Notes: generated by a model not told the origin, from the letters alone. A stretch of DNA of 64,000 bases from Microcebus murinus (GCF_040939455.1 NC_134104.1:143194501-143258500); one strand, 5' to 3'. Positions 23,692-35,687 are shown, counted from the stretch's first letter. Program-made: numbers and translations.

Positions 23692-23930
23692 GGCCTAAGA
23701 GTGCTTGGTCAGCCTTTTCTTTCCATGCAACAAGAAAGTGTACCAGTGTGCCACCTACCAGTCAGAGAGTGAATCCTCACCAGATACTGAATCCTCACCA
23801 GATACTGAATGTGCTGGCACCTTGATCTTGGACTTCTCAATCTGTAGAACTGTGAGAAACAAATTATTGTTGTTTATAAATTATCCAGTCTAAGGAATTT
23901 TGTTATAGAAACCTAAATAAACTAAGAATC
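23692..23930 (+). mobile_element. MLT1-type MaLR LTR, 3' part
   Basis: GTGCTGGCACCTTGATCTTG, then ATCTGTAGAACTGTGAGAAA, TTGTTGTTTATAAATTATCC and TTTTGTTATAGAAACC are the classic MLT1A/B 3' end. The 5' half is missing. An 18-bp tandem duplication, AATCCTCACCAGATACTG, lies at 23772-23807. Confidence 0.85.
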
Positions 23931-24064
23931 ATATTTTCTGTGAATTCATGAGAGGTATTCACTCTCTTATCTGAGCACCCACATCCATAATTCATACCTC
24001 TATCATGTCATTTCCCCTGCTATATTTAAAATCTATAATTCCCTGTCTCCCAACTCACAAGGCT

Positions 24065-24180
24065 ATGATGAGATCTTCAAAGGCAAGAATTATGGCCCAC
24101 CATTCTTCATTCCTCCAGTTCCTACCATTGTCTTTGGAACATTGTAGATGCTCAGTAAATGATGCTTGGGTAAAAGATGG
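24065..24180 (+). mobile_element. L2 3' end fragment
   Basis: AAAGGCAAGAATTATGGCCC, then TTGTCTTTGGAACATTGTAG and ATGCTCAGTAAATGATGCTT follow the L2 3' end ('aaggcagggacc ... cctggcacatagtaggtgctcaataaatg'). Confidence 0.65.
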
Positions 24181-24184
24181 AAAA

Positions 24185-25395
24185 AGTAAACATGTTTCTG
24201 TCTGAACTTCTTAACATTTCAATTCATCCAGAGTTGATTTATAACTTTGATTTTTTAAAGGTGTTCAAGAAATGTAGGAAATTTCATCAAGAACTTCTTG
24301 TGTCCTTCCAATTAGCTATAACACCAGAAATTACTGTATTTCTTGCTAAATGTTGTCATCTACCTACTTTTTGGGATGATATTACTTCTTTCCAGGCATC
24401 TAAGTTCCAGATACACCTAATATTACCCAAATCCAATTATGACAAGTCAGTAGCAAATTACCAGAAAATACTTAAAGCCTATTCAATGGTTTTTCTCTTT
24501 TTGTAATTATCTTAAACAATTTCTTAACTATTCCTTTGTGTAGCATTTTTTTTTCACCAAAGGCGCACATATAAGCATTCTTTTCTTGGCCTAGATGTAT
24601 AAAACTTTGAGTTTGTCAGCATACCCCTGTGTCAAAATACAACACTGAATGTTGAACTCTGTGTTACATCCGTTTTCTATGCTCAGGTTGCTCAATTCAA
24701 AGCACAGTGGTTTGCACCTGGTAGACCTTCAAGATACAGAATTTGCATGATTGAATAAGTCAATTCTTCTTGGCTTATGCCCTATTTAGTCAGCTTGATA
24801 TAAATCTTCTAAAATAAAGTCTCCTCCTATCACTGACTCAAATTTTCCAATGTGATAGTTTGTCATTTTGAAATAGCCTACTTAAACTCTAGTCTGAATT
24901 GATTCCATAAATCTTGTTACATCACTTTGACTCATCTATAATTAATCAAATAATAAAATTGTTAAATTCCACTTATTTCTAATACCATTAATATCTCACA
25001 TCAGGTAATTTGTAGTATGTCATGATTAGGAGAGTAGCATAATTAGCACATTGTGGAGATTTAGAGCATGATCTTGGATTGAATTCCTTTAGTCCTCCTT
25101 ACCTCATATGGGTAACTCCAGCAGAGGATGTTGCTCACACATAAGTCTTCTCCTTGTGGTTCTTTACCTGAAAGACATACTGCAATAAGGAGTATCTCTC
25201 CTAACATGTCTTTTAATTTTCTCTGATTTTTTTGACTGCCAGGTTTAAGTCAATATAAGTAAAATAATAGTTGAAATATTTTTAACGCACAGCAAATTTC
25301 ACTAACTGTTTTGATATATACTCACTACATACCACTCTGTGGATTATTATTATGCCTACTACACAATTGGGGCTATCTGCCTAGAGCTAATATAG
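24185..25395. other. 1.2 kb of unassigned DNA
   Basis: No gene or repeat is recognised. A 109-codon frame at 24177-24506 has no recognisable protein similarity. Confidence 0.45.
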
Positions 25396-25399
25396 TGTA

Positions 25400-25715
25400 A
25401 ATTGCGCTGCATTGCATTGGTCAAAGCCAAGGCCAGCTTTATAGACATGTGACCTATGCAGTAGCAGAGGGTCCTGTGTTTTAGAAAGGCCCTATGCTCG
25501 GTTTAATGTTCTGTTGTTGCCATCTTGGAATTATTAATAATTTTTGAACAAGAGGCTTCGCGTTTTCATTTTGCACTGGGCCCCACAGGTTATGTGGCTA
25601 GTCTTGGTCAAAGCAAGTCACAAGGCCAGCCCAGAATTTAAGGAGGGGGAAAGAGAAGATAGATTCCACCTCATGCTGGATGGTCAGGGAAGAAAGAAAT
25701 TGATGGTGGCCATCT
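25400..25715 (+). repeat. Old interspersed repeat (same family as 27355-27845), split by a MITE
   Basis: CTGCATTGCATTGGTCAAAG (to 25426) and AAGTCACAAGGCCAGCCCAG (from 25615) form one continuous consensus once the inserted 179 bp are removed. The same phrases occur at 27735-27775 (TTTCATTGGTCAAAACAAAT, CACAAGGCCAGCCCAGATTC). I do not name the family. Confidence 0.65.
25427..25605. mobile_element. Short non-autonomous DNA transposon (MITE), hAT-like
   Basis: It starts CCAAGGCCAGC and ends GGCTAGTCTT, a weak inverted repeat. It is flanked by GGTCAAAG at 25419-25426 and 25606-25613, a perfect 8-bp duplication as hAT elements make; the identity extends to 10 bp (TTGGTCAAAG). The internal phrases TTGCCATCTTGGAATTATTA, TAATTTTTGAACAAGAGGCT and TTTTGCACTGGGCCC belong to a known old mammalian repeat that I cannot name. 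It has no coding capacity. Confidence 0.6.
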
Positions 25716-25724
25716 TTGGAGAAT

Positions 25725-25815
25725 CTTTACCATATCCCTGTTTTACTAATGAGGAAACTGAGGTGGAGAGAGATTAGGCAACTAACCCAAAACCACATCA
25801 CTGGCCATTGCTGTA
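25725..25815 (-). mobile_element. MIR fragment, antisense
   Basis: TATCCCTGTTTTACTAATGA, GGAAACTGAGGTGGAGAGAG and CTAACCCAAAACCACATCAC match the reverse complement of MIR ('ttttacagatgaggaaactgaggc ... gcccaaggtcacacagct'). Confidence 0.7.
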
Positions 25816-25819
25816 ATGG

Positions 25820-26465
25820 ATATAGCTCTGGTACTTACTAGATACAAACTACTGTGCAGGGTCCAGAGCACACTGGGGACAGAATAGTGAAATTGATGGA
25901 TTTCCTGCTCTTGTACAATTACTGGAGGGAAACATTACTAAGAGTTAGTAAGAATTAATTTATCCATAGTAATTTTCCTGTCAGTATCTTATCACCCAAT
26001 TTAGTGCCTTGGGTTGTAATCTCCTTGCCAACTAGGATTCTTTATACTCCGGTGTCTAAAATTACTTGTCCTTCATCCCACTTGGGCTAGTTCACAAGTT
26101 TTCTGCATCCAATTAGGAACCATAGACATTAAGGGGGAAATGGTTGAGCACTGGAGTCAGGCAAGGGAAACTCTAAGACAAATTTGAAAAAGTCCATAGG
26201 ATAAGAAATTAAGGAGAGTCAGAGATAAGGCCCTCCAATCATTAGATTGAATATGAGATTCAACAGGAGGAAGGAACAGGAATGATTGGAGAAGGAGGCT
26301 GAGTTTCTAAGTTTGAGGTCTTAGAAATACAGCAAAGTTAAAAGATTCGTTGTTAGGTAACCTAATAGTTTGATAGTTTAAAGAATCATGAAGACAGGTA
26401 TTGAAAGACTTAAAACTACCACTGTGATAGCTGACTAAATGATAAGAAGATTTTTATAACATCTG
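25820..26465. other. Unassigned DNA
   Basis: The first 130 bases (ACTACTGTGCAGGGTCCAGA, GGGACAGAATAGTGAAATTG) resemble the start of the old repeat type seen at 14843 and 51715. The rest is not recognised. Confidence 0.4.
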
Positions 26466-26466
26466 T

Positions 26467-26835
26467 ATGATGTCACTTTCTTTTTTTTTTTTTTTTTTTT
26501 TTTGAGACAGAGTCTCACTTTGTTGTCCAGGCTAGAGTGAGTGCCGTGGCGTCAGCCTAGCTCACAGCAACCTCAAACTCCTGGGCTCCAGTGATCCTTC
26601 TGCCTCAGCCTCCCGAGTAGCTGGGACTACAGGCATGCGCCACTATGCCCGGCTAATTTTTTTTATATATATATCAGTTGGCCAATTGATTTCTTTCTGT
26701 TTATAGTAGAGACGGGGTCTCGCTCTTGCTCAGGCTGGTTTTGAACTCCTGACCTTGAGCAATCCGCCCGCCTCGGCCTCCCAAGAGCTAGGATTACAGG
26801 CGTGAGCCACCGCGCCCAGCCATGATGTCACTTTC
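26467..26835 (-). mobile_element. Alu 4, lemur-type full-length SINE with 14-bp TSD
   Basis: The element is 26481-26821 on the minus strand with a pure T-run as its tail. Target-site duplications ATGATGTCACTTTC at 26467-26480 and 26822-26835 are perfect. It carries the same right-arm block as the other copies, with small private changes (TTGGCCAATTGATTTC, TCTGTTTATAGTAG). Confidence 0.97.
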
Positions 26836-27117
26836 AACATTTGCTTATGATTATAAGTTTGATTATTAATAAAGCCATGTCTTCTTTAACTTTATATTTA
26901 AGTGCTTGATATTTGTAATTTTTCCATTAAATATTATTAATTCAAATGAGAAAGTAACATTTTCCAATCTGTAAGAACCATCACTTAATATTTTACAAAA
27001 AAACTGATCACCTTGCTTGTCCAATGTTACTTTGCAAATGGCATTTGATGCAAAGATGCCATGTTAGATACACTTTGATATTCAAGATGAAATGCAAAAT
27101 AAGTTTTTTGCTTAAAA

Positions 27118-27310
27118 TCACTGGCATTCTTTAATGCTTCCTATATACCAGGTATTGTAAACTTTAGAGATATGGTCTCATTCAATTCTCAAAAATACCC
27201 TTCACAATAAGTGGTACCATTGTCAAAATTATACAAAGAATAAAATTAATATTAGATTAAGAATTTTCTGAAGTTGTCAGTGTTAGAAAGTAAGAGAATG
27301 GTCATCTATA
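27118..27310 (-). mobile_element. MIR SINE, antisense
   Basis: TTCCTATATACCAGGTATTG, ATATGGTCTCATTCAATTCT and ACAATAAGTGGTACCATTGT follow reverse-complement MIR ('tgccaggcactg ... tatctcatttaatcctcacaa ... gtaggtactattat'). Confidence 0.65.
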
Positions 27311-27354
27311 AACCCTAATTTATTAATCCTACACTATATATCTGTTTCAGTTTT

Positions 27355-27845
27355 TTTGTTTGTTTTTGTTGCTAAAAGGCAAACTTAATACCTTAAAACA
27401 GCAATCATTTATTTGCTCACAATTCTGCAATTAGCTGCTTGGGCCGGATTTATCTGAAGAGTTCTTCTGCTAGTCTTGCTTGGGATTACTACAGTGATTG
27501 CAGCTGTCTAGTGGCTCAACTGTGTTGAGATGGGCCAAGATGGTTTCAACTCATGTGTCTGAAGATTGGTGCTGGTTTGCAGCTGGGCCTGCCTCTGTGC
27601 ATGCTCTTTAATCCTCAAAGAGACTAGCCAGGACTTTTTTACATAGCATCTGGGTTCTAATAAGGGGAGATTGGATGTTTCAGGGCTCTTGTTAGCCTTG
27701 TAACTCCCCCAATACCACTTCGTCCAGGTTTCATTGGTCAAAACAAATCACAAGGCCAGCCCAGATTCCAGCAGTGCTAAATAGATTCAAACTCTAGAGA
27801 GGAGGAACTGCAAAGCATTTGTGGCCTGTTTTAGTTTATCACAAT
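27355..27845 (+). repeat. Old interspersed repeat, family not named
   Basis: ACAGCAATCATTTATTTGCT, CACAATTCTGCAATTAGCTG, TTCTTCTGCTAGTCTTGCTT, AGATGGTTTCAACTCATGTG and CATTGGTCAAAACAAATCAC form the ordered landmarks of a repeat I know well from mammalian genomes but cannot label safely. A 77-codon antisense frame inside it is not a gene. Confidence 0.65.
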
Positions 27846-27849
27846 TTCC

Positions 27850-29090
27850 ACACTTGCTAAAGAAAGAAGTCTGATGCAAAGTGATTCTCCCAGGGCTACT
27901 TCACTGGGTTTCTGGGCCACTTCTTCTGGGCTGATGCTCTTCTGCACACTAGCTAACAGTTGAAAAGCAGAGTAGGCTAAATTTCAGATTCCAGTTGCCC
28001 TTTCAGCTGGAAGCCTTTTGCTACTGCACAAACTGCACAAGCATATGCAATAGTCCTAAATCCATTTGATTTTGTTTTTGTTTGTTGGTTGGTTTGAATG
28101 TTTTCAATATTTTATTTCAAAATAAATTATTTGTGAGCATTATATGAGAAAACATTTGCCAGAGCCTGGTATAGCAGGCACTCTAAATGTTGTCATACAT
28201 TTCCTTTTCTAAGTATAACTTTCCTTAAATGAAAATGTAGTTGCTAAGCCAGCAGCTGGTAGATCCTGTCTGCTCCTGTGTGCACAGTCGCATTTATCCT
28301 ACTGCAATCATGCCTTGATTTAGCAATCTGCCTCGAAAAGCTGGAGCATAGCCATGCCCACTCTTATTTTATAACAGGCTTAAAAACTCCATTGAGGGTA
28401 ATTTATACACCAAAAGTGACTGCATCACAAGCATCTGAATAGCTTCAATGTCACTATTTGCAGAGCACAGTATTCTTCGGTTAAAACCAGCACCTTGTTT
28501 GTATTGACCACAGAATCTGGGCCTACAAAATGACATGAAAAATGACCACTACTAAAGCTACTGCCCGTTTTCCAAAACATGACACAACACAGGCCATCCA
28601 CATGTTTACTGTCCTCACATTGCTCTGTGCATGAAGACTGCACCAAAGGGCCTGAGGTGCTAATACAGGCTCTCCCTCCCTTCCCTCACCTGCCAGCTGT
28701 GAATTCCTGTGAGCTGAGAATGGGTCACAAGATTTTCACAAAAGCTCCTCCAGCTTTAGGGCCACTAGATGAGCTCAGGGAAGCCAGAGATCAAATTCAA
28801 CAGGTCTCCAGCAGCTCCATCTCAGCTCTATGCTTTAAATATTATTTTTCTATGGATTACACAAAATGTGAATGCAGTTGGAAATCACTGATCTAGTCTT
28901 TTCTCATTGACAAAGATGTATAGTTTCCTGGTTCTATTTTAAGCAGTATTACTATTAATATTTTAAGCAATAAAATCTGCTCATGGCCATACTAGGAAAA
29001 AAAAATCCTCAATGTCCTGAGACGTATAATTTAAACACTGAAGTTCATCTTTTCTTTCTACAGTCAGAGCCCAAACTTGTCTATGAATAA
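27850..29090. other. 1.2 kb of unassigned DNA
   Basis: No gene or repeat is recognised. Facing open frames at 28425-28646 (minus) and 28579-28896 (plus) show no recognisable protein features. Confidence 0.45.
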
Positions 29091-29091
29091 G

Positions 29092-29218
29092 CACATGCAT
29101 GTGTATATACATATACATATATAAAACTTGTATGTATACATGTACATAACATGCATGCATATGTATATATAACATGTGTACACGTATATAAACACACATA
29201 CATTATACATATATTGAA
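29092..29218. repeat. TA/TG-rich simple sequence
   Basis: Alternating CATGTATATACATATACATA-type sequence runs for about 125 bases. It produces a meaningless Met-Tyr-Ile-His frame on the minus strand. Confidence 0.85.
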
Positions 29219-29285
29219 AAATTGATTATACTAAACACATGTACTTTGAGGTTTTTTTTTTTTCCTTAATATGTCTTGGATGCTA

Positions 29286-29622
29286 TCTTAGTCTGTTTGG
29301 ATTGCTGTAACAAAATATCACAGATTAGGTGGTTTATAAACATCAGAAATTTATTTCTCCCAGTTACGGATATCCCAGATCAAAGTGCAGATTCTGTGTC
29401 TGGTGAAGGCCAGATTCTGCATAGACAGCCAGCATGTCTTCTGACTTTAACCTCACCTGGGAGAATGGCAAGGAATCTTTTGTGGGCCTCTTTTGTAAGT
29501 GCCATAATCCCATCATGACCTCATCACTTCCCAAAGGCCCCACCTTCTAATAGCATCAACTTGAGGATGAGGATTTCAACATATGAATTTTGGAGGGGCA
29601 TAAACATTTAGACCATAGTATA
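29286..29622 (-). mobile_element. MLT1-type MaLR LTR (solo)
   Basis: TTAGTCTGTTTGGATTGCTG, TAACAAAATATCACAGATTA, TTCCCAAAGGCCCCACCTTC and AACATATGAATTTTGGAGGG are the reverse complement of MLT1A/B landmarks. Both LTR ends are present and there is no internal region. Confidence 0.88.
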
Positions 29623-29699
29623 CGCCTTTCCATATCAACATATATAAATCTTCTCCATTTCTTTTAACTATGGTGGAATAGTTTATTGTTTACATAACC

Positions 29700-29880
29700 A
29701 TAAAAATTAGTTCACATGACTGTAAAAAGAGGGGAAAGGAGAGAATGGGTAAATTCACACCTAACAGGTTACTTGAGTGATAGACACACTTATAACTTTT
29801 ACTCAAACGGTACTAAAGCAATTTCTGTAACTAAAACATTTGTACCCCTGTAATATTCTGAAATAAAAAAAAATTTTGAA
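29700..29880 (+). mobile_element. Strepsirrhine-type L1 3' end
   Basis: GAGAATGGGTAAATTCACAC, AACTTTTACTCAAACGGTAC, AAAACATTTGTACCCCTGTA and ATATTCTGAAATAAAAAAAA form the last part of an L1 3' UTR with its poly(A). It is heavily 5'-truncated. No target-site duplication is evident. Confidence 0.75.
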
Positions 29881-30004
29881 ATGAAAAATACTATTTTCTT
29901 ATGAATAAACAATTTCATTACTTAAAGTTTTGTGCTGTTACTGACTATGCTACCAGGAGCCCATGCAATTTAGAGTAAAAGTTATGTGCCCAGGCCTTAC
30001 ATCC

Positions 30005-30215
30005 ATCCAGACGGCCTCATTCTAATTCTGCTTTTGCTAGCAACTAGCTAACTGACCAAGGCAAGATACTTCACCTTTTTGGCCTTATTTTTCCCATGTG
30101 CAAAATTATGAAAGGAATACAGTCTATCTGTATTCAATGAAATGTTTAGTGTTCAAAGCAGAATCTGGAACACTAAAAGTACTCAATAAATGCATCTTAT
30201 TGTTAAGTTGTTATA
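30005..30215 (+). mobile_element. MIR SINE
   Basis: TTCTAATTCTGCTTTTGCTA, ACTGACCAAGGCAAGATACT, TTCACCTTTTTGGCC and AAAAGTACTCAATAAATGCA follow MIR from core to the terminal 'gctcaataaatg'. Confidence 0.75.
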
Positions 30216-30439
30216 TACCTATTTCATATAGGTTATGTACTTATATTTCAACAATATTTGTAGGATAAAATAATTCTGCCTTTGAAATTATCATGTCAAG
30301 TTTTGAAGGATCCTTCAAATTGTTCTTGAAAATTTCCTTTGTATCTGTTTCTTCAAACCATTTTAATTTATCTAAGTACTTAATTTTTACTAAATCTGAT
30401 TAGTGATTTATTTTAATTTTAATTAATTTGTGTTAATTT

Positions 30440-30830
30440 GGATATCTTTTCTACCTTTAATGTGCTTGAATATAATCGATTATATCTTTATTCATGGTTT
30501 GTCTTTTTTTTCTGTAAATTGCTATTTCATGATTTTTGGTTATTTTTTCTATTGGGTTATTTATTGCTCTTATTAATTTTAAAAGGTTCTCTGTGTACCA
30601 AAAAAATGACTTTATCCAAATGTGTCTCTTTGAAATACCAAGAAAAGTTTGTCTTTTGTCTCTTTATTTGTACTTTTAAGAAATCATAGTTTGTTTTTTT
30701 GTTGTTGTTGTTCTTGTTTTATTTTTAGTTAACTAGAGTTAGTGATGTGTTAAAACCTTTCTCTCTTTCCTGTTAATACTGTCTTATGGGTACTTCTTTT
30801 TAATTTTAGAATTTTGATCATTCTAGACCT
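30440..30830 (-). mobile_element. Old L1M fragment, antisense
   Basis: TGGTTATTTTTTCTATTGGG and TTATTTATTGCTCTTATTAA, then GTTTGTCTTTTGTCTCTTTA resemble the reverse complement of old L1 (the stretch containing 'attgggttgtt' and 'gtcttttcactttgtttat'). Divergence is high. Confidence 0.55.
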
Positions 30831-30834
30831 TAGA

Positions 30835-31085
30835 AAATTGCTGTAGGTGGTGGGGCAGAAGGTGTGTGTAGGTGTCACTGTGTTAGGTAGAATGTGCACA
30901 GAAGGCATATCTGATGATGTGACATTTGAGCTGAGAACTACAGGATGAGAATAAGACAGCCATGTGCAGAAACACAGAGAAGAGGTAATGCAAAGACCTC
31001 AAAGATCTTTTCCATCAGAGCTATATGGAAGAGCCCAGCATGGCTAAGCAATCTGTATGTGTGGAGAAATGGGTAGAGACTAGCT
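30835..31085 (+). repeat. Old interspersed repeat, family not named
   Basis: GATGTGACATTTGAGCTGAG, GACAGCCATGTGCAGAAACA, AATGCAAAGACCTCAAAGAT and AGAGCCCAGCATGGCTAAGC match the same long old repeat as 9640-10050 and 14843-15800. Confidence 0.6.
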
Positions 31086-31089
31086 CTAA

Positions 31090-34000
31090 AGGAAGCCTCA
31101 GTCACTAAAGTTTTTGTACCTGCACTATTACAGTGGCTCCTATCACAAGTGACTCATGGTCAGATATGAAATCAGGGACTAGCACAGAGGATGATGTCTG
31201 TGGCATGAATAATATTGACTTTTTATGGATTCTTCAAAATGAGAGAATATTTTCTTCCCAGGAAAGGCAATAAGATGCACATCATAGCAAATTACCCCAT
31301 GAGAAATAATCTATAATGAGAAAGAGAAAAGGTTATACATACTGGCATATACAAAAAAACCCCAAACACCTATGGAAATTTACTATGAAACATATCAGTA
31401 ATTGAATAACTCTAAGAAATATAAAAACTATAATCTTTCTTGGTGGAAAGGTAAATAGCATCATATGGCAAGAACCATGCTGAAGTATGTAGCTACGCAT
31501 AATTTATGTGTATAGGAAGTGTGTGTATGCGTGTGTGTGTGTTCTGTTAAAACTTCAGAAGAACTTATACAAGCTCTCACTAATCTGTTCTCTACCTTCT
31601 CAATTCTATCAGGCATAGACTCTCTTTGTAATACATGGCTGGTACTACTCATGAAGCTGGAATCCTGGAATAAATTGGTTTAATTAAGGTAAGAACATTG
31701 TGTGCAATAGTCATGCTCGATCTCTTAAATCAAAGGACTAACCATGACACTCAAGATTTTAAAACAGAGTACTTCCTCCAAGAACAGTCGCTAAACACAG
31801 ACTAAACACCAATGGGAGGAGCAGTGATCCCCTGCCTGTGGCTGCACTGGGAGTGGTAAGTTGCACTGCTCCAAAGGAAATTTTGCCTGGGAACATGACA
31901 AGAGAAAACCTGAAATGGGTTTTCCAGGCCTCTCAGTGAGGGCCATCCTTTTTGATGGAATCAGGATATTTGGTTAAGCAGGATATTTAGAGCCCTGCTG
32001 AACATAAACGTGGGACTCAGGAAGATGGGCAATCAGTTAGGTAGGAATTAGGACATGTGTGAGGAACAAGCCCACAAATTGAGTTTAAAATGGATTAGCC
32101 AGACAAACTGACAGAAGCTGTGACGAATGCAGGCCACATAAGGACTGTTTTCTTATCTGTTTATCTTGGCTTATATATCTAGGGCACAGGTCTGCCAAGT
32201 TATGAGGGCCATGAGTAACACAGAGCAGATGTGGTCCTCAAAATTAAAGGTATTAAAAGCTTGATATTTCTAAATGTATGCTACTATGAAAATGTTATAC
32301 ATGTATACTGTTTTTGTTTTTTTTTTTTTCATGGCATAGTAAACTTCTTCTTGAAACAGTCTCTACTTCCCCAGTCCCCACCTGGGCTATCACAGTGCTC
32401 AGTTTCCTCAGCCTCTGTGGTTGGATGGGACACATGGCCCAGCCCATGCCAGCATCAGTCCTTGACCTGGATCTGTTGGGAAGGGGTAGTGGTGCTTTTG
32501 AGATAATTAGGCCAAGACTATCAGAAGCTTATTTCCCTGCTGCTCTAGGGAGACATTTCCAGTGTACAAGCAAATGAGTCCCTCACAGAACAAAGAAGAG
32601 AAAAGAAAGAAAGGGTGAGTGAGAATTATGGTAGTATTTCCATTCCTAGAGCAGATCATCCCTGGGGCAATCTGCAATCTTTCAGCATCAGTTATAAGGG
32701 CCAATAATTGTACTATTTTACTTTCTTACCTTGGATTTTCCCAAAAGCAGAGCTTGAGACAAGCTCCTCTCCCAGGTAGTTTGATTGGAAAGTAATCCCA
32801 GGGAACAGGAGTGCTAGACAGGAGGCAGAGTGAGGAAGGAGAGAAAGGGGGAAGGTGGGTGAATGATGAAGCTGGCCTCTACTACAGGAGACAACCAGTG
32901 CTCAATCCAGCTGGGACCTTTTGAGGCACCTTATTAAGTGTTTTGCTAAATTGTCCACTGCTGAGCAGAAAGAAGGAAGCATTTCTCCATTGGCTCATCC
33001 TCCATTGGTGAAAGAGGGGCCCTGTTGGGCATGAACTCCCCTGTACTCCTAGTCACACATGCAAGAGTGTAGAGATTGGTATCCCATACCGTAGAGTCAG
33101 AGGAGTTTCAGGGCTAGAAGTGAGCAGGCACCAGGGGTGAGGTTCCTTTTGAGTGAAACTGGGTGACTCCATCAGGCTTCTAAGGATGGAAGTAAAATGT
33201 AAGGATGAAGGATTTTTGAAGTGGCTCACAAGAAGTGTCTGACACCATTTGCAAAACTATCAGTCCTGGACAATACAGTATATGACCTTTTAGTTATTGT
33301 CAAAAGAAGCAGAACTAAAAGCTGAGCACAGGAATAATGAATGGACTTCTGGTCTTGTGTATGATGGTGTGCTAACACCCTTAAAACATTTCTATCTTAT
33401 CTACAGTTTCTTAAAATAAAGAGAAAATAGACCTGTTCACCCACTTGTGTGGGAGAAACATGGTCTAGCTATCTTCTGATGCCTGATGACAGTCTCTGCC
33501 CACTAAGAAGCAGAACTTGAAGAAGAGAAACTACAAACAATGAGATTAAGCCCTATGCTTTTCCTGAAAGACTTCTGTTTATATTGCCATTCTTTAAATT
33601 TTTAATTGGGAACTTTAGAGTTAGGAAATTATACTCTTTATAAAACAAATTTGCCCACTCTTTTAATATTAATGAACCACTTTATAAACATGGAAAGAAT
33701 TCAAGTATATGACATTTTAATAACTCATTTATATTTGACATTAACTTACATAAAATTAGTCTAACAGCCATGATTATAAGTCAATCAGAACCTATCCAGT
33801 TATTAAAAATCTCGGTAACATCTTCAAAAATAATTTGTACATACATCTTATATATTATATACCACTGATGTAAATATATTTATAAGCATACATGTAAGCT
33901 TGTGTGTGTCAAAAATGTATGCAATAAAAACAAAATGTATTCACAACCTTTGACAATAAATAATGATACTAATTTAAATAGACATCATCTTGATTTTTAC

Positions 34001-34490
34001 AATCTAGGCCTTTCAGAATATCTGCCAGCCATAGCTTAGAGTCTTTTTCTCCAGAGACTACTGTACAAATTTTAAACACGTATTTTGCTTTTCAGTATAT
34101 TTTTTTATCATTCAACGTATTTCTATTCTGTGGCCTTTGCTTCTAGGACACCTGAGGGAATGATCCTTCTCACTAGGCCCAGCTATCTGCACTGGAGATA
34201 TGATGCCAGCTGCTCTCATGCTCATAGTAACAGACCCTACTATTTTGTCCTGAGAACAACCATGCATTAGGCAGATCCTTCCCTCACCTCTTCACAGGGC
34301 TGGCTTTTATTTTGAAGTTATGGAAAGTTGAGGGATGATAGAAAGTAAATTCCATCCAGAGAATAATTTCTTCCATTTTCATTTAATATATACCTTGGAG
34401 ATCTTTTGCAATTAACATTGAAATCTACATTATTACTTTCTGATCATTGCATAGGTATGAGACATAGTTATACTGTAATCTTAAAATCGC
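31090..34490. other. 3.4 kb of unassigned DNA
   Basis: No gene is seen. A short (TG)n tract lies at 31518-31541. The segment 32740-33180 (AGTAATCCCAGGGAACAGGA, AAAGAGGGGCCCTGTTGGGC) has the feel of an old repeat, but I cannot place it. Open frames at 32231-32577 are short and unrecognised. Confidence 0.4.
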
Positions 34491-34589
34491 ACGTATGGAG
34501 TTTCTTTGTTCTTTTATAAACCGCTGTCTTGCTACTCAGTTGTATGGCATCATAATAATTGATGTAATATGTCACATAATGATTGACAT

Positions 34590-34830
34590 TAAATTACTTT
34601 GTGCTATTGCAAACAGCGCAGCAATAAACGCCCTCTGTAAAAACAACTCTGTGTGTAAGATAAAGTTCCAGAAGTGTCGTTGCCATGGTGGGATACAATT
34701 TTGTGTTGGGGGGCAATTATACCAAATTTCCCTCCAGAAAGATGTATCAGTTTATCCCCCGCCCCAAATTATTGTTACCCATGGAGTATTTGTAATGCCT
34801 TTTGATAATTTCACAGTGTGATTAAGACCA
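34590..34830 (-). mobile_element. Old L1 ORF2/3' fragment, antisense
   Basis: TGCTATTGCAAACAGCGCAG, CAATAAACGCCCTCTGTAAA, TTCCAGAAGTGTCGTTGCCA and CAAATTTCCCTCCAGAAAGA are the reverse complement of the well-known old L1 stretch ('tattgtaaacagtgctgcaa ... tcctagaagtggaattgctgg ... ccaaattgccctccaaa'). Confidence 0.7.
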
Positions 34831-35131
34831 AAATAGTAAAATAACAAAATAATACAATAAAAAAGCAATAGACTGAGTGAGTGGTAGGAATACTGTGACC
34901 TAAACTGACACCTGCTGTCAATTCTGGCTGCCAAACTTGCTGCCAAGTTTATGCATACAACTTTGTCATGATATTCTGGGTCATCTTAGGGATCTCCAAG
35001 TGTAGCTGCAGTCCACACAAGAGCTGTTACCTTTCCTGTTCACCTTTAGTCCTAGAATTGCTATTTGTATGAATCAAATCCTAAAGCAATAAGTGCTTTA
35101 CCATGTCTCACCAATTGGTGGGTTCCTATCT

Positions 35132-35503
35132 TAGTCCAATTTGTGCTGCTATAACTAAATCACTGATACTGGCTAAATTTATAAAGACCAGAAATTCATT
35201 TTCTCACAGAAAGAAATGTGCTCTCTCTGGAGGCCGGAAAGTCCAAGATCAAGTCACCAGCGTCTGATGAGGGTCTTCTTACTGCATCCTCCCATGACAG
35301 AGACAAAAGGGCAAGAGGAAATAAGGAGCAGAAAAGAGAAAACCCACTCTCACAAGCCATTTTAATAATGGTGTTAATCCATTCATGAGGGCAGAGCCTC
35401 ATGACCCAAACACCTCCCATGAGACCCCACCTCCCACAATGTTGCATCAGGGGCTAAGTTTCCAACACATGAATCTGGGGAACACAGTCGGACCCTAGCA
35501 GTC
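35132..35503 (-). mobile_element. MLT1/MST-type MaLR LTR (solo)
   Basis: CTTAGTCCAATTTGTGCTGC, ATTCATTTTCTCACAGAAAG, CATTCATGAGGGCAGAGCCT, AACACCTCCCATGAGACCCC and AACACATGAATCTGGGGAAC are reverse-complement MaLR LTR landmarks. About 370 bases are present and no internal region is attached. Confidence 0.82.
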
Positions 35504-35687
35504 CTGGACTCTAACTTTTATTCCCTAAGTCACATGAAGTCACCAAATACACACCATAGCCTCTCAGTCACCTGCATCAGGAAACTTCCTTTGTTCAGAA
35601 GCAGCACTGAATTCAACATTATTGCTCTAAGTTTTCATCTTCTACTAGATATCAGGCTGGAATTTCTCATTGTCTATTAGCACTTTC

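Noticed and set aside
23772..23807. Possible CRISPR-like or regulatory direct repeat
   Set aside because: A single 18-bp tandem duplication inside an MLT1 LTR, in a primate nuclear sequence. No array.
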